DNA of 64,000 nucleotides from Hydrogenophaga sp. PAMC20947. GTDB taxonomy: Bacteria; Pseudomonadota; Gammaproteobacteria; Burkholderiales; Burkholderiaceae_C. Position 1 is the first letter of the stretch. Every line of letters starts with the position of its first letter. The position numbers and the translations under genes were made by a program. The stretch covers positions 1,178,001 to 1,242,000 of the forward strand of contig NZ_CP039252.1 in the NCBI RefSeq assembly GCF_004795855.1, written 5' to 3'. Below are positions 28,594 to 40,400 of this stretch, piece by piece. The notes beneath the pieces were generated by a model. The model was given only the letters and a program-made list of their open reading frames with translations, did not search any database and was not told where the DNA came from.

Positions 28594-29145
28594 TTACTGG
28601 GCTACCGGGCCACAGTCGGACTGGATGATTTCATTGAGCCGTTTGATTTGTTCAGCACGTTTGGCATCGTCCACAAACTCACGTTCACCTTTGGCGTTGG
28701 TAATCACAACGCGCACGCCGGAGTCGTAGGTGGCTTTGCCCTGTTTGGCTTGGACGCAATTGTCGGCGCGCGCCTTGGCAAGGCGGTCAGTCGCGGCCTT
28801 TTTTTCCGCTTTTGCGGCTACTTCAGCCTGTTTTTTCTTGGCCTCCAAGGCCTCATCCTTGCCTCCGGTAGACGGGTCTAAGGCTGGTGCAGACGCTGCG
28901 CCTGGTTTGGTTTTTTCGTCGGCAGCCGCAGAGGCGGTTGCCGTTGTGGCAGGAGACCGCGCACCGGGCTGTTTGAGAATGTTCTTGTCTGGAATACCCG
29001 GCGGCGGCGCAGTGTCGCTGAACACTTTGCGACCTGTGTTGTCGATCCACTGCCATTGTGCAAAGGCGGAGACGCTCATCACCGAGGTCATCAAGACCAG
29101 CGCCATCGATCGTGTGCGAAGAAAGAGAGGTTTTTGGTAAGCCAT
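28594..29145 (-). CDS. DUF4124 domain-containing exported protein
   Basis: 183-residue protein with an export signal ending near SAFA-QWQW and a DUF4124 domain at the mature N-terminus (WIDNTGRKVFSDTAPPPGIP). A Lys/Ala-rich middle (about 100-130) looks helical. Two Cys residues remain in the C-terminal third (DNCVQAKQG, SDCGP). ATG 29145 is taken as start; ATG 29106 would give a more standard signal peptide. The family is common next to purine genes in Burkholderiales but has no assigned role. Confidence 0.8.
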   Translation of the reverse strand: MAYQKPLFLRTRSMALVLMTSVMSVSAFAQWQWIDNTGRKVFSDTAPPPGIPDKNILKQPGARSPATTATASAAADEKTKPGAASAPALDPSTGGKDEALEAKKKQAEVAAKAEKKAATDRLAKARADNCVQAKQGKATYDSGVRVVITNAKGEREFVDDAKRAEQIKRLNEIIQSDCGPVAQ

Positions 29146-29158
29146 TTTTGAAGTTTAA

Positions 29159-30787
<1,629 letters not shown>

Positions 30788-30880
30788 CGCCCCCCACGCA
30801 GTCTGAAGCGTTGCACCACCCCTGGGGGCGGCACTGACGGCCCGGCGGGAGGGGTTCCGCGCTGCCCTGGGTTGGGGTCA
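30788..30880. repeat. GC-rich repeat between guaB and guaA
   Basis: The guaB-guaA spacer contains CACCCCTGGGGGCGGCAC and GC-rich inverted pieces resembling the repeats at 4791 and 27089. No gene or promoter is evident in it. Confidence 0.4.
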
Positions 30881-30941
30881 CGCACTCGTTGGGTCGTCTT
30901 TCTTGGCGGCCTTTCCTTTTTCTGAAGTCCACTGTCCAGCC

Positions 30942-32561
30942 ATGCAACACCAGAAAATTCTCATTCTTGATTTCGGCTCCCAGGTTACCCAGCTCATCGC
31001 CCGGCGTGTGCGTGAAGCCAATGTTTACTGCGAAGTACATCCTTGTGATGTGTCGAGTGAATGGGTGAAAGAGTTTGCCGCTGACGGTCAGCTTAAAGGG
31101 ATCATCCTGTCGGGCAGCCACGCCAGTACCTACGAAGACCAGGACTTGCGTGCGCCGCAGGCGGTATGGGATCTGGGGACGCCAGTACTCGGTATCTGCT
31201 ACGGCATGTTTGCCATGACGGTGCAAATGGGTGGGCAGGTTGAGGCGTCCTCGCACCGCGAGTTTGGCTACGCGGAGGTGCGAGCTCGTGGCCACACGGC
31301 CTTGCTCAAAGACATCGCAGACTTCCACACCCCGGAAGGCCACGGCATGCTCAAGGTCTGGATGAGCCATGGCGACAAGGTCACCGAGCTGCCACCAGGC
31401 TTCAAGCTCATGGCGTCTACGCCCAGCTGCCCCATCGCGGGCATGGCCGACGAAGCCCGCGGGTATTACGCGGTTCAGTTCCACCCCGAAGTGACCCACA
31501 CGGTGCAGGGCAAGGCCATGCTGGAGCGCTTCGTGCTGGATATCTGCAAGACCAATCCCGATTGGATCATGCGCGACCATATCGCTGAAGCGGTGGCCTT
31601 GATCAAGGAACAAGTGGGTGACGAAGAGGTGATCCTGGGACTGTCTGGGGGGGTGGACTCTTCGGTGGCTGCGGCGCTGATCCACCGTGCCATTGGCGAT
31701 CAGCTGACCTGCGTGTTTGTGGACCATGGTCTGCTCCGCCTGAACGAAGGCGACATGGTGATGGACATGTTTGTCGGCAAGTTGCATGCGAAGGTGATTC
31801 GCGTGGACGCGGCCGACCAGTTCCTCGGCCATCTGGTGGGTGTGAGTGATCCTGAGGCGAAACGCAAGATCATTGGTCGCGAATTTGTCGAGGTGTTCAA
31901 GGCCGAAGCCGCCAAACTGATCTCAAGTGGTGCATCAACAAACGGCGCCAAGTGGTTGGCACAAGGCACTATTTACCCCGATGTGATCGAGTCTGGCGGA
32001 GCCAAGAGCAAGAAGGCCGTGGTCATCAAGAGCCACCACAACGTGGGCGGCCTGCCAGAACAGCTGGGGCTGAAGCTGCTGGAGCCTCTGCGCGATTTGT
32101 TCAAGGACGAAGTTCGGGAGCTGGGTGTGGCGTTGGGTCTGCCCCACGACATGGTGTACCGCCACCCGTTTCCCGGGCCAGGATTGGGTGTGCGCATTCT
32201 GGGTGAGGTGAAGAAAGAATATGCGGATCTGCTGCGCCAGGCCGATGCCATCTTCATCGAAGAGTTGCGTTCCACCATCGACCACAATTCTGGCAAGAGC
32301 TGGTACGACCTCACCAGCCAGGCATTCACCGTGTTCTTGCCCGTAAAGAGCGTGGGTGTAATGGGTGATGGTCGGACCTATGACTACGTGGTGGCGTTGC
32401 GTGCGGTGCAAACCAGCGACTTCATGACGGCTGACTGGGCCGAGCTTCCCTACCCGTTGCTCAAGAAAGTGTCAGGTCGCATCATCAACGAAGTGCGCGG
32501 TATCAACCGAGTGACCTACGACGTATCAAGCAAGCCACCTGCCACCATCGAGTGGGAATGA
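30942..32561 (+). CDS. guaA: GMP synthase (glutamine-hydrolysing) GuaA
   Basis: Aminates XMP to GMP; 539 residues. The glutamine amidotransferase domain comes first ([20 protein letters not shown], nucleophile Cys in [16 protein letters not shown]), then the ATP-pyrophosphatase domain with the P-loop GLSGGVDSS and C-terminal dimer domain ending PATIEWE. Start at ATG 30942. The last codons double as an attachment site: the bases at 32544-32559 recur at 61274-61289, so the final residues may be supplied by the integrated element while the protein stays intact. Confidence 0.97.
   Translation: MQHQKILILDFGSQVTQLIARRVREANVYCEVHPCDVSSEWVKEFAADGQLKGIILSGSHASTYEDQDLRAPQAVWDLGTPVLGICYGMFAMTVQMGGQVEASSHREFGYAEVRARGHTALLKDIADFHTPEGHGMLKVWMSHGDKVTELPPGFKLMASTPSCPIAGMADEARGYYAVQFHPEVTHTVQGKAMLERFVLDICKTNPDWIMRDHIAEAVALIKEQVGDEEVILGLSGGVDSSVAAALIHRAIGDQLTCVFVDHGLLRLNEGDMVMDMFVGKLHAKVIRVDAADQFLGHLVGVSDPEAKRKIIGREFVEVFKAEAAKLISSGASTNGAKWLAQGTIYPDVIESGGAKSKKAVVIKSHHNVGGLPEQLGLKLLEPLRDLFKDEVRELGVALGLPHDMVYRHPFPGPGLGVRILGEVKKEYADLLRQADAIFIEELRSTIDHNSGKSWYDLTSQAFTVFLPVKSVGVMGDGRTYDYVVALRAVQTSDFMTADWAELPYPLLKKVSGRIINEVRGINRVTYDVSSKPPATIEWE
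32544..32559 (+). other. attL core of the guaA-linked genomic island
   Basis: ACCATCGAGTGGGAAT at the 3' end of guaA matches ACAATAGAGTGGGAAT at 61274-61289 at 14 of 16 positions, in the same orientation and the same reading frame (TIEWE-stop). The integrase gene lies just inside. Confidence 0.7.
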
Positions 32562-32676
32562 GTCAAGATGGTTCCAAGGTGTTTCCCGGCATCCCAAGAA
32601 AACCCGATTTCGCTGTAGGGACAAGGACTTAGCGTCTCACGGCGTCCCATCGAATCCAAGGACGTCCAAGGCGTCC

Positions 32677-32753
32677 TGACGGTTGACCTGACGGTATCCG
32701 GGCACCTAAGCTGGCAGGCCTGCAGTGATACCGTCAGAACCCATGACGGTATC
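32677..32753 (+). promoter_or_regulatory. Left-end integrase arm-type sites (TGACGGTATC iterons)
   Basis: TGACGGTATC occurs at 32689-32698 and 32744-32753, inverted at 32727-32736, with a partial TGACGGTT at 32677. The copies at 32727 and 32744 form a perfect inverted repeat with a 7-base spacer just ahead of the integrase start. They may bind integrase or repress its promoter; the matching copies at the right end favour arm sites. Confidence 0.6.
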
Positions 32754-32787
32754 GCGGTCCTGCGACAAGGAATGGATCGGAGATGTC

Positions 32788-34194
32788 ATGGAAACCTCGA
32801 TGGAACGGGCGCGGATTGGGTTGCCGAACGCGAGAGCGCGTCTCGGATTGACGGAAGCCAAGCTGCGAGAACTACAACCTGGCGAGCGGGCATACAAGGT
32901 CAGCGACGGAGGCAACGGTCTCTATGTCGTCGTCTCGCCCAGCGGCAGCAGGTCGTTCCGCTACGACTACCGGCTAAGCGGCCGCCGCGAGACGCTGACC
33001 ATTGGTCGCCACGAGCCGGTTGCGCGTCACGCCCAGCGATCTCACCTCGCCTACGGCATGGACGTGACGCTGGAGGAGGCGCGTCTGCTGCTGGCTCGGG
33101 CACGTGTCGATGTCAGTTCTGGGCGGTCGCCGGCCCGAGCCAGAGTCGAGCAGCGCAGCGAAGTAGCCGACGCCATGAGCTTCGGGCGGTGGGCGACGCG
33201 GTATTTCGAGTTCAAGTCCGACGCCAAGAGCGGTGCCGAGCGACTGGCCGAAAGCACGCTGTCATTGCGGCGTTCGATCTACAACCGCATCCTGGCTGGC
33301 CCGTTCGGGAAGCTGAACCTCGATGAAATCAAGCCGGTCGCGTTGGGTGAGTTGCTTGATCGCGTCAAGACAGATCGAGGCCCAGGTCCGGCCGTGCACG
33401 CCAGGGAACTGGTGTTGCAGGTCTACCGGTTCGCCAATGGCAAGGGCGTCGATATTGCCAATCCGGCTGAGGCGCTCGCGCGGAAGGCCTACGCGACGTT
33501 TGTCCCGCGCGAGCGCAACCTGAGCCGCCATGAAATCAAGACCTTGATCGACGGACTGGAAATGACTGGCACCGCGCCGACACTGCGCCTGGCTGTGAGG
33601 TTCTTGCTGCTGACGGGTGTTCGCAAAGGCGAATTCATCGGGGCTACCTGGGCGGAAGTGGACTGGGAGCGGGCACAGTGGCGGATCCCTGCCGAGAGGA
33701 TGAAGGCAGGCAAGCCGCAAACGGTGTATCTGGCAGAGCAGGCCCTGGACATCCTGACAACGCTTCGAACCTGCTTCCCATCGAGCAAATTTGTCCATCC
33801 AAGCCGCTATGACTCCGCCGAGCCGATCAGCCAGGCCACCCTGAACCGGACGATCGCTGCTTCGGTGACCCGGATCAACCAAGACCGAACATCTGGTCAG
33901 GATTCATTTCTGCCGGTTTCCGTCCACGACCTGCGCCGAACGTTCTCGTCACGGCTCAACGACGCGCTCTTCCCGGAGGCCTTGGTCGAAGCCTGCCTGG
34001 CCCACCAGAAAAAGGATCATGTTGCTGCAGCCTACAACCATGCTCGATTGTCGGGGCCTCGGCGGGTCCTCATGCAAGTATGGGCGGACATGCTGGACTG
34101 TTGGATGCGCGGCGAAACCGCGAGGGAGGTCATCGTCTCTGGTAAGGCGAAAATCGATGCGGCGGCGCACGACGCAGAAGGCATGAACTTGTAG
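32788..34194 (+). CDS. int: Tyrosine-type site-specific integrase (P4 type, DUF4102 N-domain)
   Basis: 468 residues from ATG 32788. The N-terminal DUF4102-like domain contains LRELQPGERAYKVSDGGNGL, then VSPSGSRSFRYDYRLSGR. A core-binding domain spans about 125-225. The catalytic residues are all present: Arg 279 (TGVRKGE), His 380 and Arg 383 (HDLRRTF), His 406 (LAHQ) and Tyr 416 (AAYNHA). ATG 32788 has GGAG five bases upstream; longer in-frame starts (32725 GTG, 32743 ATG) would cross the inverted repeat at 32727-32753. It would recombine the guaA end with the island's att site. Confidence 0.9.
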   Translation: METSMERARIGLPNARARLGLTEAKLRELQPGERAYKVSDGGNGLYVVVSPSGSRSFRYDYRLSGRRETLTIGRHEPVARHAQRSHLAYGMDVTLEEARLLLARARVDVSSGRSPARARVEQRSEVADAMSFGRWATRYFEFKSDAKSGAERLAESTLSLRRSIYNRILAGPFGKLNLDEIKPVALGELLDRVKTDRGPGPAVHARELVLQVYRFANGKGVDIANPAEALARKAYATFVPRERNLSRHEIKTLIDGLEMTGTAPTLRLAVRFLLLTGVRKGEFIGATWAEVDWERAQWRIPAERMKAGKPQTVYLAEQALDILTTLRTCFPSSKFVHPSRYDSAEPISQATLNRTIAASVTRINQDRTSGQDSFLPVSVHDLRRTFSSRLNDALFPEALVEACLAHQKKDHVAAAYNHARLSGPRRVLMQVWADMLDCWMRGETAREVIVSGKAKIDAAAHDAEGMNL

Positions 34195-35728
34195 GCCAAA
34201 GCAACACCCTGTGTAGCGCCTCGGGGAGTTTCTGTTGTTCGGTGCGTGGTTCTGGACCGTTCAAGCAAAAAGAGATGATGGCCACGCTTGCTGGCGCGAT
34301 GTATGGCGGGATTGCGCGAGGGTTCGGTGCCCTGGGTGCCGATGCTCAGTACGGCGAACGATGTCCGTGGACCGGCCAAATTTAACCGATAAAACAAATT
34401 GTTTCTGTTTGGATAAACAGAAAGAAAGACTCAAGGCTTGCTGAATACCGAATCGATCATGCTGTAACCGTGGATCGAGGAAGGCGCATCTGGTTGAACG
34501 CAGTTTTTGAGAATTTTGATCTCGGTTTGGGAAAGCCCACCTACTACGCAAGGCACCAATGTGTTGCCGCCGATACCGAATTTCCCCCGGACTTTCGGCA
34601 TAAACCTGTCCAAGTTTTCCGCCGCACCCCCCTAACAGATGTGGTCAAGAGGTCACAAGGACCCCCGAAATTGGCGTTCATCTCGCAGCAAGCCTTCTGC
34701 CCCGCAGGCTCCAAGCGCTGCACTGAGCTTCTGGCGCTTCACCCTCCGCTGGCCTCATCCATCACTCGAACTGCAGACCGCTGTTATGGCTTCACGCCAA
34801 GTCCGACCGCTGTCCTTGGAATTTGCCAATTTTGCTGACTTTTTGAAATGGAATGAAAGATTGTGAAAGGAAATGAAAGGGCTTTTCATTCCAAACTAGG
34901 AGACCCATTTCCTTAGCCTGTCCTCTTCACTGGAGCCCCCATGCAGTGTGCTCATGTTCCGTCAGTCGGCCGAATCGCTCCAGTTGGCATACCGTGTGGG
35001 GCCCGTGAGAGGGACCAGATGGGCTGCAGGCACAGGACTGCGGTTGCGGACGTCGCACATGGCACCTGTCTCCTTTGCCGATCTGGACGATATTCATCTC
35101 TTTCCAAAGACAGCACCAGACACAGAGGATCCCTAGGCCATTTGATGCTGCAAGCTTCAACGGGGTGGCGAACCTTGTGCACTCTGAGGTGTTTAGCAGT
35201 TGGGGAAATTGAAGCCTAGCTAAAGCAAAATTCGCGGTTCGGAAATTTTGTCATTGTATTAATACCAAAAAACTGACTTTTAAAACCATCTTGACGGCAA
35301 TTTATTTGATTTTTGTGTGGTTCTACTGCGTCAATCAAACGGAATAATTTCACAGGACGAAGTGACGAAATGTTAGGAATTTTGGAAGAATTTATTGGCT
35401 TCAATCAAGTTGCAAATAACCAAATAGATTCGCCAAATGCCTAAAATTGTTCCCCCTTTAATCTTGAATATATGTCATGGAATAGAAAAATGTAGATGGA
35501 AATCTTCATCTGCTTAACAAGGGCAGTCGGGCATCACTTTCGTGGAGTTGGCGGTGATCGGTTTGATCATCGCTGCCATTGGAAATTGGAGAATGTGTGC
35601 AGAGCAACGCCGATTTCACCGAAGCCAAAGATATCCCGAGATTTCAATTTTTGTTGATTTTTGTCGTATAGAACCGCTCGGCTTAGAGTGGATTTTTTTG
35701 TTTTCGAGTGAGCGTTGAGGCTGGATAG
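34195..35728. other. Intergenic accessory stretch, partly AT-rich, with gene debris
   Basis: About 1.5 kb with no intact gene. A minus-strand frame 34431-34613 (60 residues, containing KFGIGGNTLVPCVVGGLSQ) reads like protein but I cannot name it and it has no context. From about 35220 to 35720 the sequence is distinctly AT-rich compared with its surroundings. A pilin-like fragment lies at 35518-35600. The promoter of the TPS operon presumably lies in the last 100 bases, but no clear elements were found. Confidence 0.5.
35518..35600 (+). pseudogene. Fragment of a type IV prepilin N-terminus
   Basis: Frame from 35518 reads QGQSGITFVELAVIGLIIAA, the classic prepilin cleavage motif (Gly, then a hydrophobic helix with Glu at position 5 of the mature protein). 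A stop codon lies directly upstream, there is no start in this frame, and the hydrophobic helix is shorter than usual. It appears to be debris of a pilin gene. Confidence 0.55.
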
Positions 35729-37456
35729 ATGAACGTCAAAAACAAGTCGATTTTCCGTGTGGACCTTCGGGCCCGATTTCTCCTGATCGCAATAGGCAGT
35801 TTTGCCTTATCGGCCTTCGCTCAAGGGGTACCCAGTGCCGTTCCACCCCAGGACTTGCTGAGGCAGGAGCAGGACCGGTTGCGCCTTGAGCAGCAACGAA
35901 CCCAGCCTGCCGTTCGACCTTCGGGCGTCGACCTCAAGGAAGTGCTGCCAGAGGTCGTGGCGTTGCCTGAGAGCCCTTGCAAAGACATACAAACCGTAAC
36001 CATTGCGGGGGCGGAATTGATGTCAGACCAAGAGAGATCGTCGCTGGCTGGTGGATATGTTGGCAAGTGCCTGGGATCCGTCGAAATCCAGCAGCTCATG
36101 GGTGACATCACGCTGTTTTACGTGACGCGTGGGTTCGTCACCACCCGTGCCTATCTTCCTGCCCAGGATCTGCGCACCGGCCAGCTCCAGGTGCTGGTGC
36201 AAGAAGGGCGGATTGAGCGCATCGACATGAGCGGAGAGGACAGTGATCGCGTTCACTGGGGCATGGCTTTTCCAGGGAAGTCGGGAGACCTGCTGAACAT
36301 TCGCGATCTTGAGCAGGCGATTGATCAACTCAATTCGGCCAGGGGCAATGCCGTCACCATGCAATTGTTGCCCGGCAGCAAGCCCGGCTTGACCGTGGTT
36401 GAGTTGACGAATCGGGCGACCACCCCCGTTGAACTCAATCTCAGCACCGACAACATGGGCAGCGAGTCCACCGGTCGCCACAACGCGAGCACCACATTGA
36501 CGACTGGGGGGCTGCTGGGTCTGAATGAATCTGTTTCCTTGACCTGGATCACCGCCGTGCCCAGGAAACGCAGTGCGTTTTCGGAGAGTCTCGGTGCCCA
36601 ACTCAGCATTCCGTATGGCTACAACACCTTTGGCCTGAGATTCTCTCAGTCTCAATTCAGCATCGGTGCCGACATTCCCTACCGCGAAACGCCGTTCTAC
36701 ATCACAGGAAAATCCGAGTCCACCGAGGTGACCTTTGATCGACTTTTCTACCGTGACCAGTCCAGCAAGCATGCGGTCACGGCCAGTTTTGCGGACGGGG
36801 ACAGCCTCAGCTACGTTGACGGGGAACTGGTCAAAGTGGCCAGTCAAAAATCGAAAACCCTGAGCCTCGGGGTGCAAAGTTCGATGGTGGTGGGAGGGGG
36901 CCTGTTGACCGCAGCCCCTCGGTTGGTGATTGGCCAGCGCAACCACTACGCACTGCCCGAGGAGCTGTTGTACGCCGCGCCCGATGCGAACTACCAGAAG
37001 CTGGCCCTCACGCTGAACTATGGCAAAGGCCTCAAATGGGCTGGCGAAAACACCAGCTGGAACACTTTTCTTCAGGGTCAGTACGCCGAAAAATCACTTT
37101 ATTCGAGCGAGCGCATCAGCATTGGTGGCCTGGGTTCGGTGCGGGGATTCACCGACACCACGCTGGCGGGTGACTCGGGCTTTTATTGGCGCAATGAGTT
37201 GGCCTTGCGCCAGGGTGCCGATGTGATGGGACGAGCGGTCCAGTGGAAGTGGTACGCCGGTTACGACATCGGCCATGTGACCAGCCACGACGAAGAAGAG
37301 CCCGATGGAACCATGACCGGATGGGTCTTGGGCCTGAACACCCAAGTGGGGCCCACATCGCTTGATTTGTCTTGGACGCGCGCGCATCTGCGCCCCACCG
37401 GCATGCCCATTGACCCGAACGGACAGTTCTGGTTTCGCCTCTCTGCTCAATTTTGA
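35729..37456 (+). CDS. Two-partner secretion outer-membrane transporter TpsB (ShlB/FhaC/HecB family)
   Basis: 575-residue outer-membrane beta-barrel that exports the adjacent TpsA. A signal peptide ends near SAFA-QGVP. The mature N-terminus has a Gln/Arg-rich helix (PPQDLLRQEQDRLRLEQQR), then POTRA domains (about 85-240, including TVTIAGAELMSDQE and VTRGFVTTRAYLPAQDL) and a C-terminal barrel. The conserved SVRGF motif of Omp85-type transporters is at about residue 470, and the chain ends in Phe (LSAQF) as expected for barrel insertion. It starts 35 codons after a stop-rich AT-rich zone and precedes tpsA by 18 bases, so the pair is co-transcribed. Confidence 0.9.
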   Translation: MNVKNKSIFRVDLRARFLLIAIGSFALSAFAQGVPSAVPPQDLLRQEQDRLRLEQQRTQPAVRPSGVDLKEVLPEVVALPESPCKDIQTVTIAGAELMSDQERSSLAGGYVGKCLGSVEIQQLMGDITLFYVTRGFVTTRAYLPAQDLRTGQLQVLVQEGRIERIDMSGEDSDRVHWGMAFPGKSGDLLNIRDLEQAIDQLNSARGNAVTMQLLPGSKPGLTVVELTNRATTPVELNLSTDNMGSESTGRHNASTTLTTGGLLGLNESVSLTWITAVPRKRSAFSESLGAQLSIPYGYNTFGLRFSQSQFSIGADIPYRETPFYITGKSESTEVTFDRLFYRDQSSKHAVTASFADGDSLSYVDGELVKVASQKSKTLSLGVQSSMVVGGGLLTAAPRLVIGQRNHYALPEELLYAAPDANYQKLALTLNYGKGLKWAGENTSWNTFLQGQYAEKSLYSSERISIGGLGSVRGFTDTTLAGDSGFYWRNELALRQGADVMGRAVQWKWYAGYDIGHVTSHDEEEPDGTMTGWVLGLNTQVGPTSLDLSWTRAHLRPTGMPIDPNGQFWFRLSAQF

Positions 37457-37474
37457 TCGATCTAGGAACCCATC

Positions 37475-40400
37475 ATGAACCACGTCTACCGCGTTGTTAG
37501 GAACAAAAAAACTGGCCTGTGGATGGTCGCCTCGGAAATTGCGCGCTCGGCCGCGGGTTCAACGGGTGCGGTTGTGCTGGCCAGCGGCATGCTTGCCTTT
37601 CCGGTGGTTGCGCTCGCCCAGTCGGCCAGCGCGGGCATGGCCAGCGGCCAGGCGGGCAGGGTGTATGTGGCCCCCAACGGGAGGACGACGGTGGTGGACA
37701 TCAACAATGCCTCCGGCGCAGGGCTGTCGCACAACATGTTCACCCAGTTCGACGTCAACAGCGGTGGCCTGGTGCTCAACAACGCGAACACCCAAGGCAC
37801 GGCGATCACTGTCAACACGCAACTGGCGGGTGAGTTGCTCGTCAACATGCAGTTGGACAAGCAGGCCACCGTCATCCTCAACGAAGTGGTGGGCGGTGGC
37901 CAGTCTGGCTTGAATGGCTTCACCGAGGTTGCTGGCCAAAGGGCCAAGGTAATCATTGCCAACCCCAACGGCATCTCGGTCAATGGCGCGGGTTTCATCA
38001 ATACTTCTGCCGTTACTTTGACCACCGGTTCGCCGCAAGTCGCTGGAGGCCGTTTGACGAGCCTTTCGGTCTCCGGCGGCGATATCGCGGTGACGGGCGC
38101 TGGCCTGAATGCCAAAGGGGTCGACGTGCTCAATTTGTTGAGCCGCAACCTCACCCTCGGCGGCAACATCAATGCCGAAGACTTGGTGGTCTTGACCGGG
38201 GCACAGAAGCACAGCATCGGGTCGGACGGGTTCTCCGTTTCCGGCTCGTCGGGGTCCAGTGCCAGTGGCGCTACCTATGCCATTGATGCATCCTCCCTCG
38301 GCGGCATGTACGCGGACACCATTCGCCTGGTTTCGACCGACCAGGGCGCAGGTGTGCGCATTTTGAGCAACGTGGCTGCATCGGGCGGCGAATTTTCTCT
38401 GACGGCCGCGGGGAAAATCGAGATTCGCGGCAAGATTTCAGCCAACAAAGACCTGCTGGTCCGCACCAGTTCCCTGGCCACTGGGCCCAACCCATCCGAT
38501 GCAGCGCTTTTGTTTGGGAATGGCTCACTGAGCAGCAAGGGCGATTTGGAGATCGTGGTGGGTGGCAAGGCGATTTTGGAAGGGGGCGAACTGTTTGCCT
38601 CGAAGCAGATCAACATCCAGGCCGGTGAGCTGCAAGACAGCAGTTCTCAGAGCACCGCAGAAGGCAACAACAACCGCACCGCCAACGGCGGCGTGAATGT
38701 CAATGTGACGGGCGAAGCGGCGATCAGCGAAACCATCTGGACCGCCGGTCAAGATTTGACCCTCGCGGTCGGGCAGCTCAACGCTAGCGCGGCCAATACG
38801 CAACTGAATGCAAACCAAAGCGTCAATCTCACTGCCACCACCGGCGGCATGGATTTGGGCCAGGCCAAGGTGGTGGCGTACACCAACCTCAACCTCAATG
38901 CGTCCACATCGATTGACGTGGGGGCAGGGGCTACCCAGGGCATTCAAGCCAAAACCGGGTCGATGGCGATCCAAACCGGTACCACGCTGTCCAACGCGGG
39001 GGAAATTCAGGCCGCCAGCATGTCCAACGTGAATGTGGGTTCGGGGTTGACCAACTCCGGCTCCATGGTGTTGTCGACCGCTTCCACCGCTCAAGACATT
39101 GTTCATGTGGGGGCCAACCTTGTGAACCAAACGACCGCGGTCTTGTTGAGCGCTGGCGACGTCCAATACACCGTCGCCGGCAGCACCAGCAACGCTGGCA
39201 CCGTGCAAAGCCAAGGCAGCACCACGGTGCAAACCAATGGGCTGACGCAGACCAGCGATGGGCAGATCATTGGCGGTGTGCAAGACGGCAAAAACGTGAC
39301 GGTGACTTCCACCGGCAACATCAACAACGCCGGCTTGGTTCAAGGCGATGGCAACGTCAGCATCACGGCATCGAATCTGACGCAGAGCGGCAACGTGATC
39401 GCGGGTGCGGCGCGCGTGGGTGACCTGACCGTGAGCACGGGCAGCGGCGATGTGAGCAACACCGGGGTGATGCAGGCCTCGGGTGGGGTGAACCTCGCGG
39501 CCAGGAATCTGACGCAGACGGGCAGCGCCCAACTGTTGGCCGAAGGGCAGGCGGATCACGCCAGCCAAATCACCCTGAGCGGCAATTTGAGCAACAACGC
39601 CAGCACGGTTCAGGCCGGTGGGGCCCTCGCGTTGAGTGCGCAGGCGTTTGAACAAATAGGGGCCAGCGCTCGATTTTTGGGCGGCATGAGCAACGGCGGG
39701 GCCACGCAACTGAACCTGAGCGGCGGCTTGGACAACCAAGGCATTGTTCAGGGCGGCGGCGATGTGGACATCACCGCCGAAGGCCTGCTTCAACAAGCGG
39801 GAAGCCGCTTGATCGCGGGTGCCACGGCCACGGGAGACCTGAGCATCGACGCTGGTGCGCAGGATCTCGACAACCGCGGGCAAATACAAGCCTCGGGCGC
39901 GCTGAATGTGAGTGCCCGTGACTACACGCAAAGCGCCGCGGCCACCACCCTGGTTGACGACGCCAACAACAGCGGCAGCACGATCGACCTGGCAGGTGTT
40001 CTGAACAACGGCAACCTGCTTCAAACCGGTGGCCGCCTTGCTATCAACGCCGCTTCGCTGAACAACAGCGCCACGGCCAGCAAAATCATTGCGGGCAAAG
40101 AACATGTCAGCGACCTGGACGTTCAGCTCACTGGCGCCATGACCAACGCAGGCCTGCTCCAGTCGGGAGGCGACACCGCCATACAAGCCAGCGCTTTTTC
40201 CCAAGGCACCAGCGCCAAGGTGTTGGCGGGCGCGACCACCGCCGGTGGCGCCATAGGGGGCATTGAGCTCGACGTGGGAACCGGCAACATCCAGAACGAT
40301 GGCCTGTTGCAATCCAGCGCGGGCATGGACATCGCCGGCCACAACTTCAGCAACGCGGGCAAAGTGGTGGCCGCGACCTCGGGGGCGGGCAGCAGCCAGG

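Noticed and set aside
32562..32720. tRNA gene as the island attachment site
   Set aside because: No cloverleaf or CCA-end sequence is present; the repeated bases belong to the guaA terminus.
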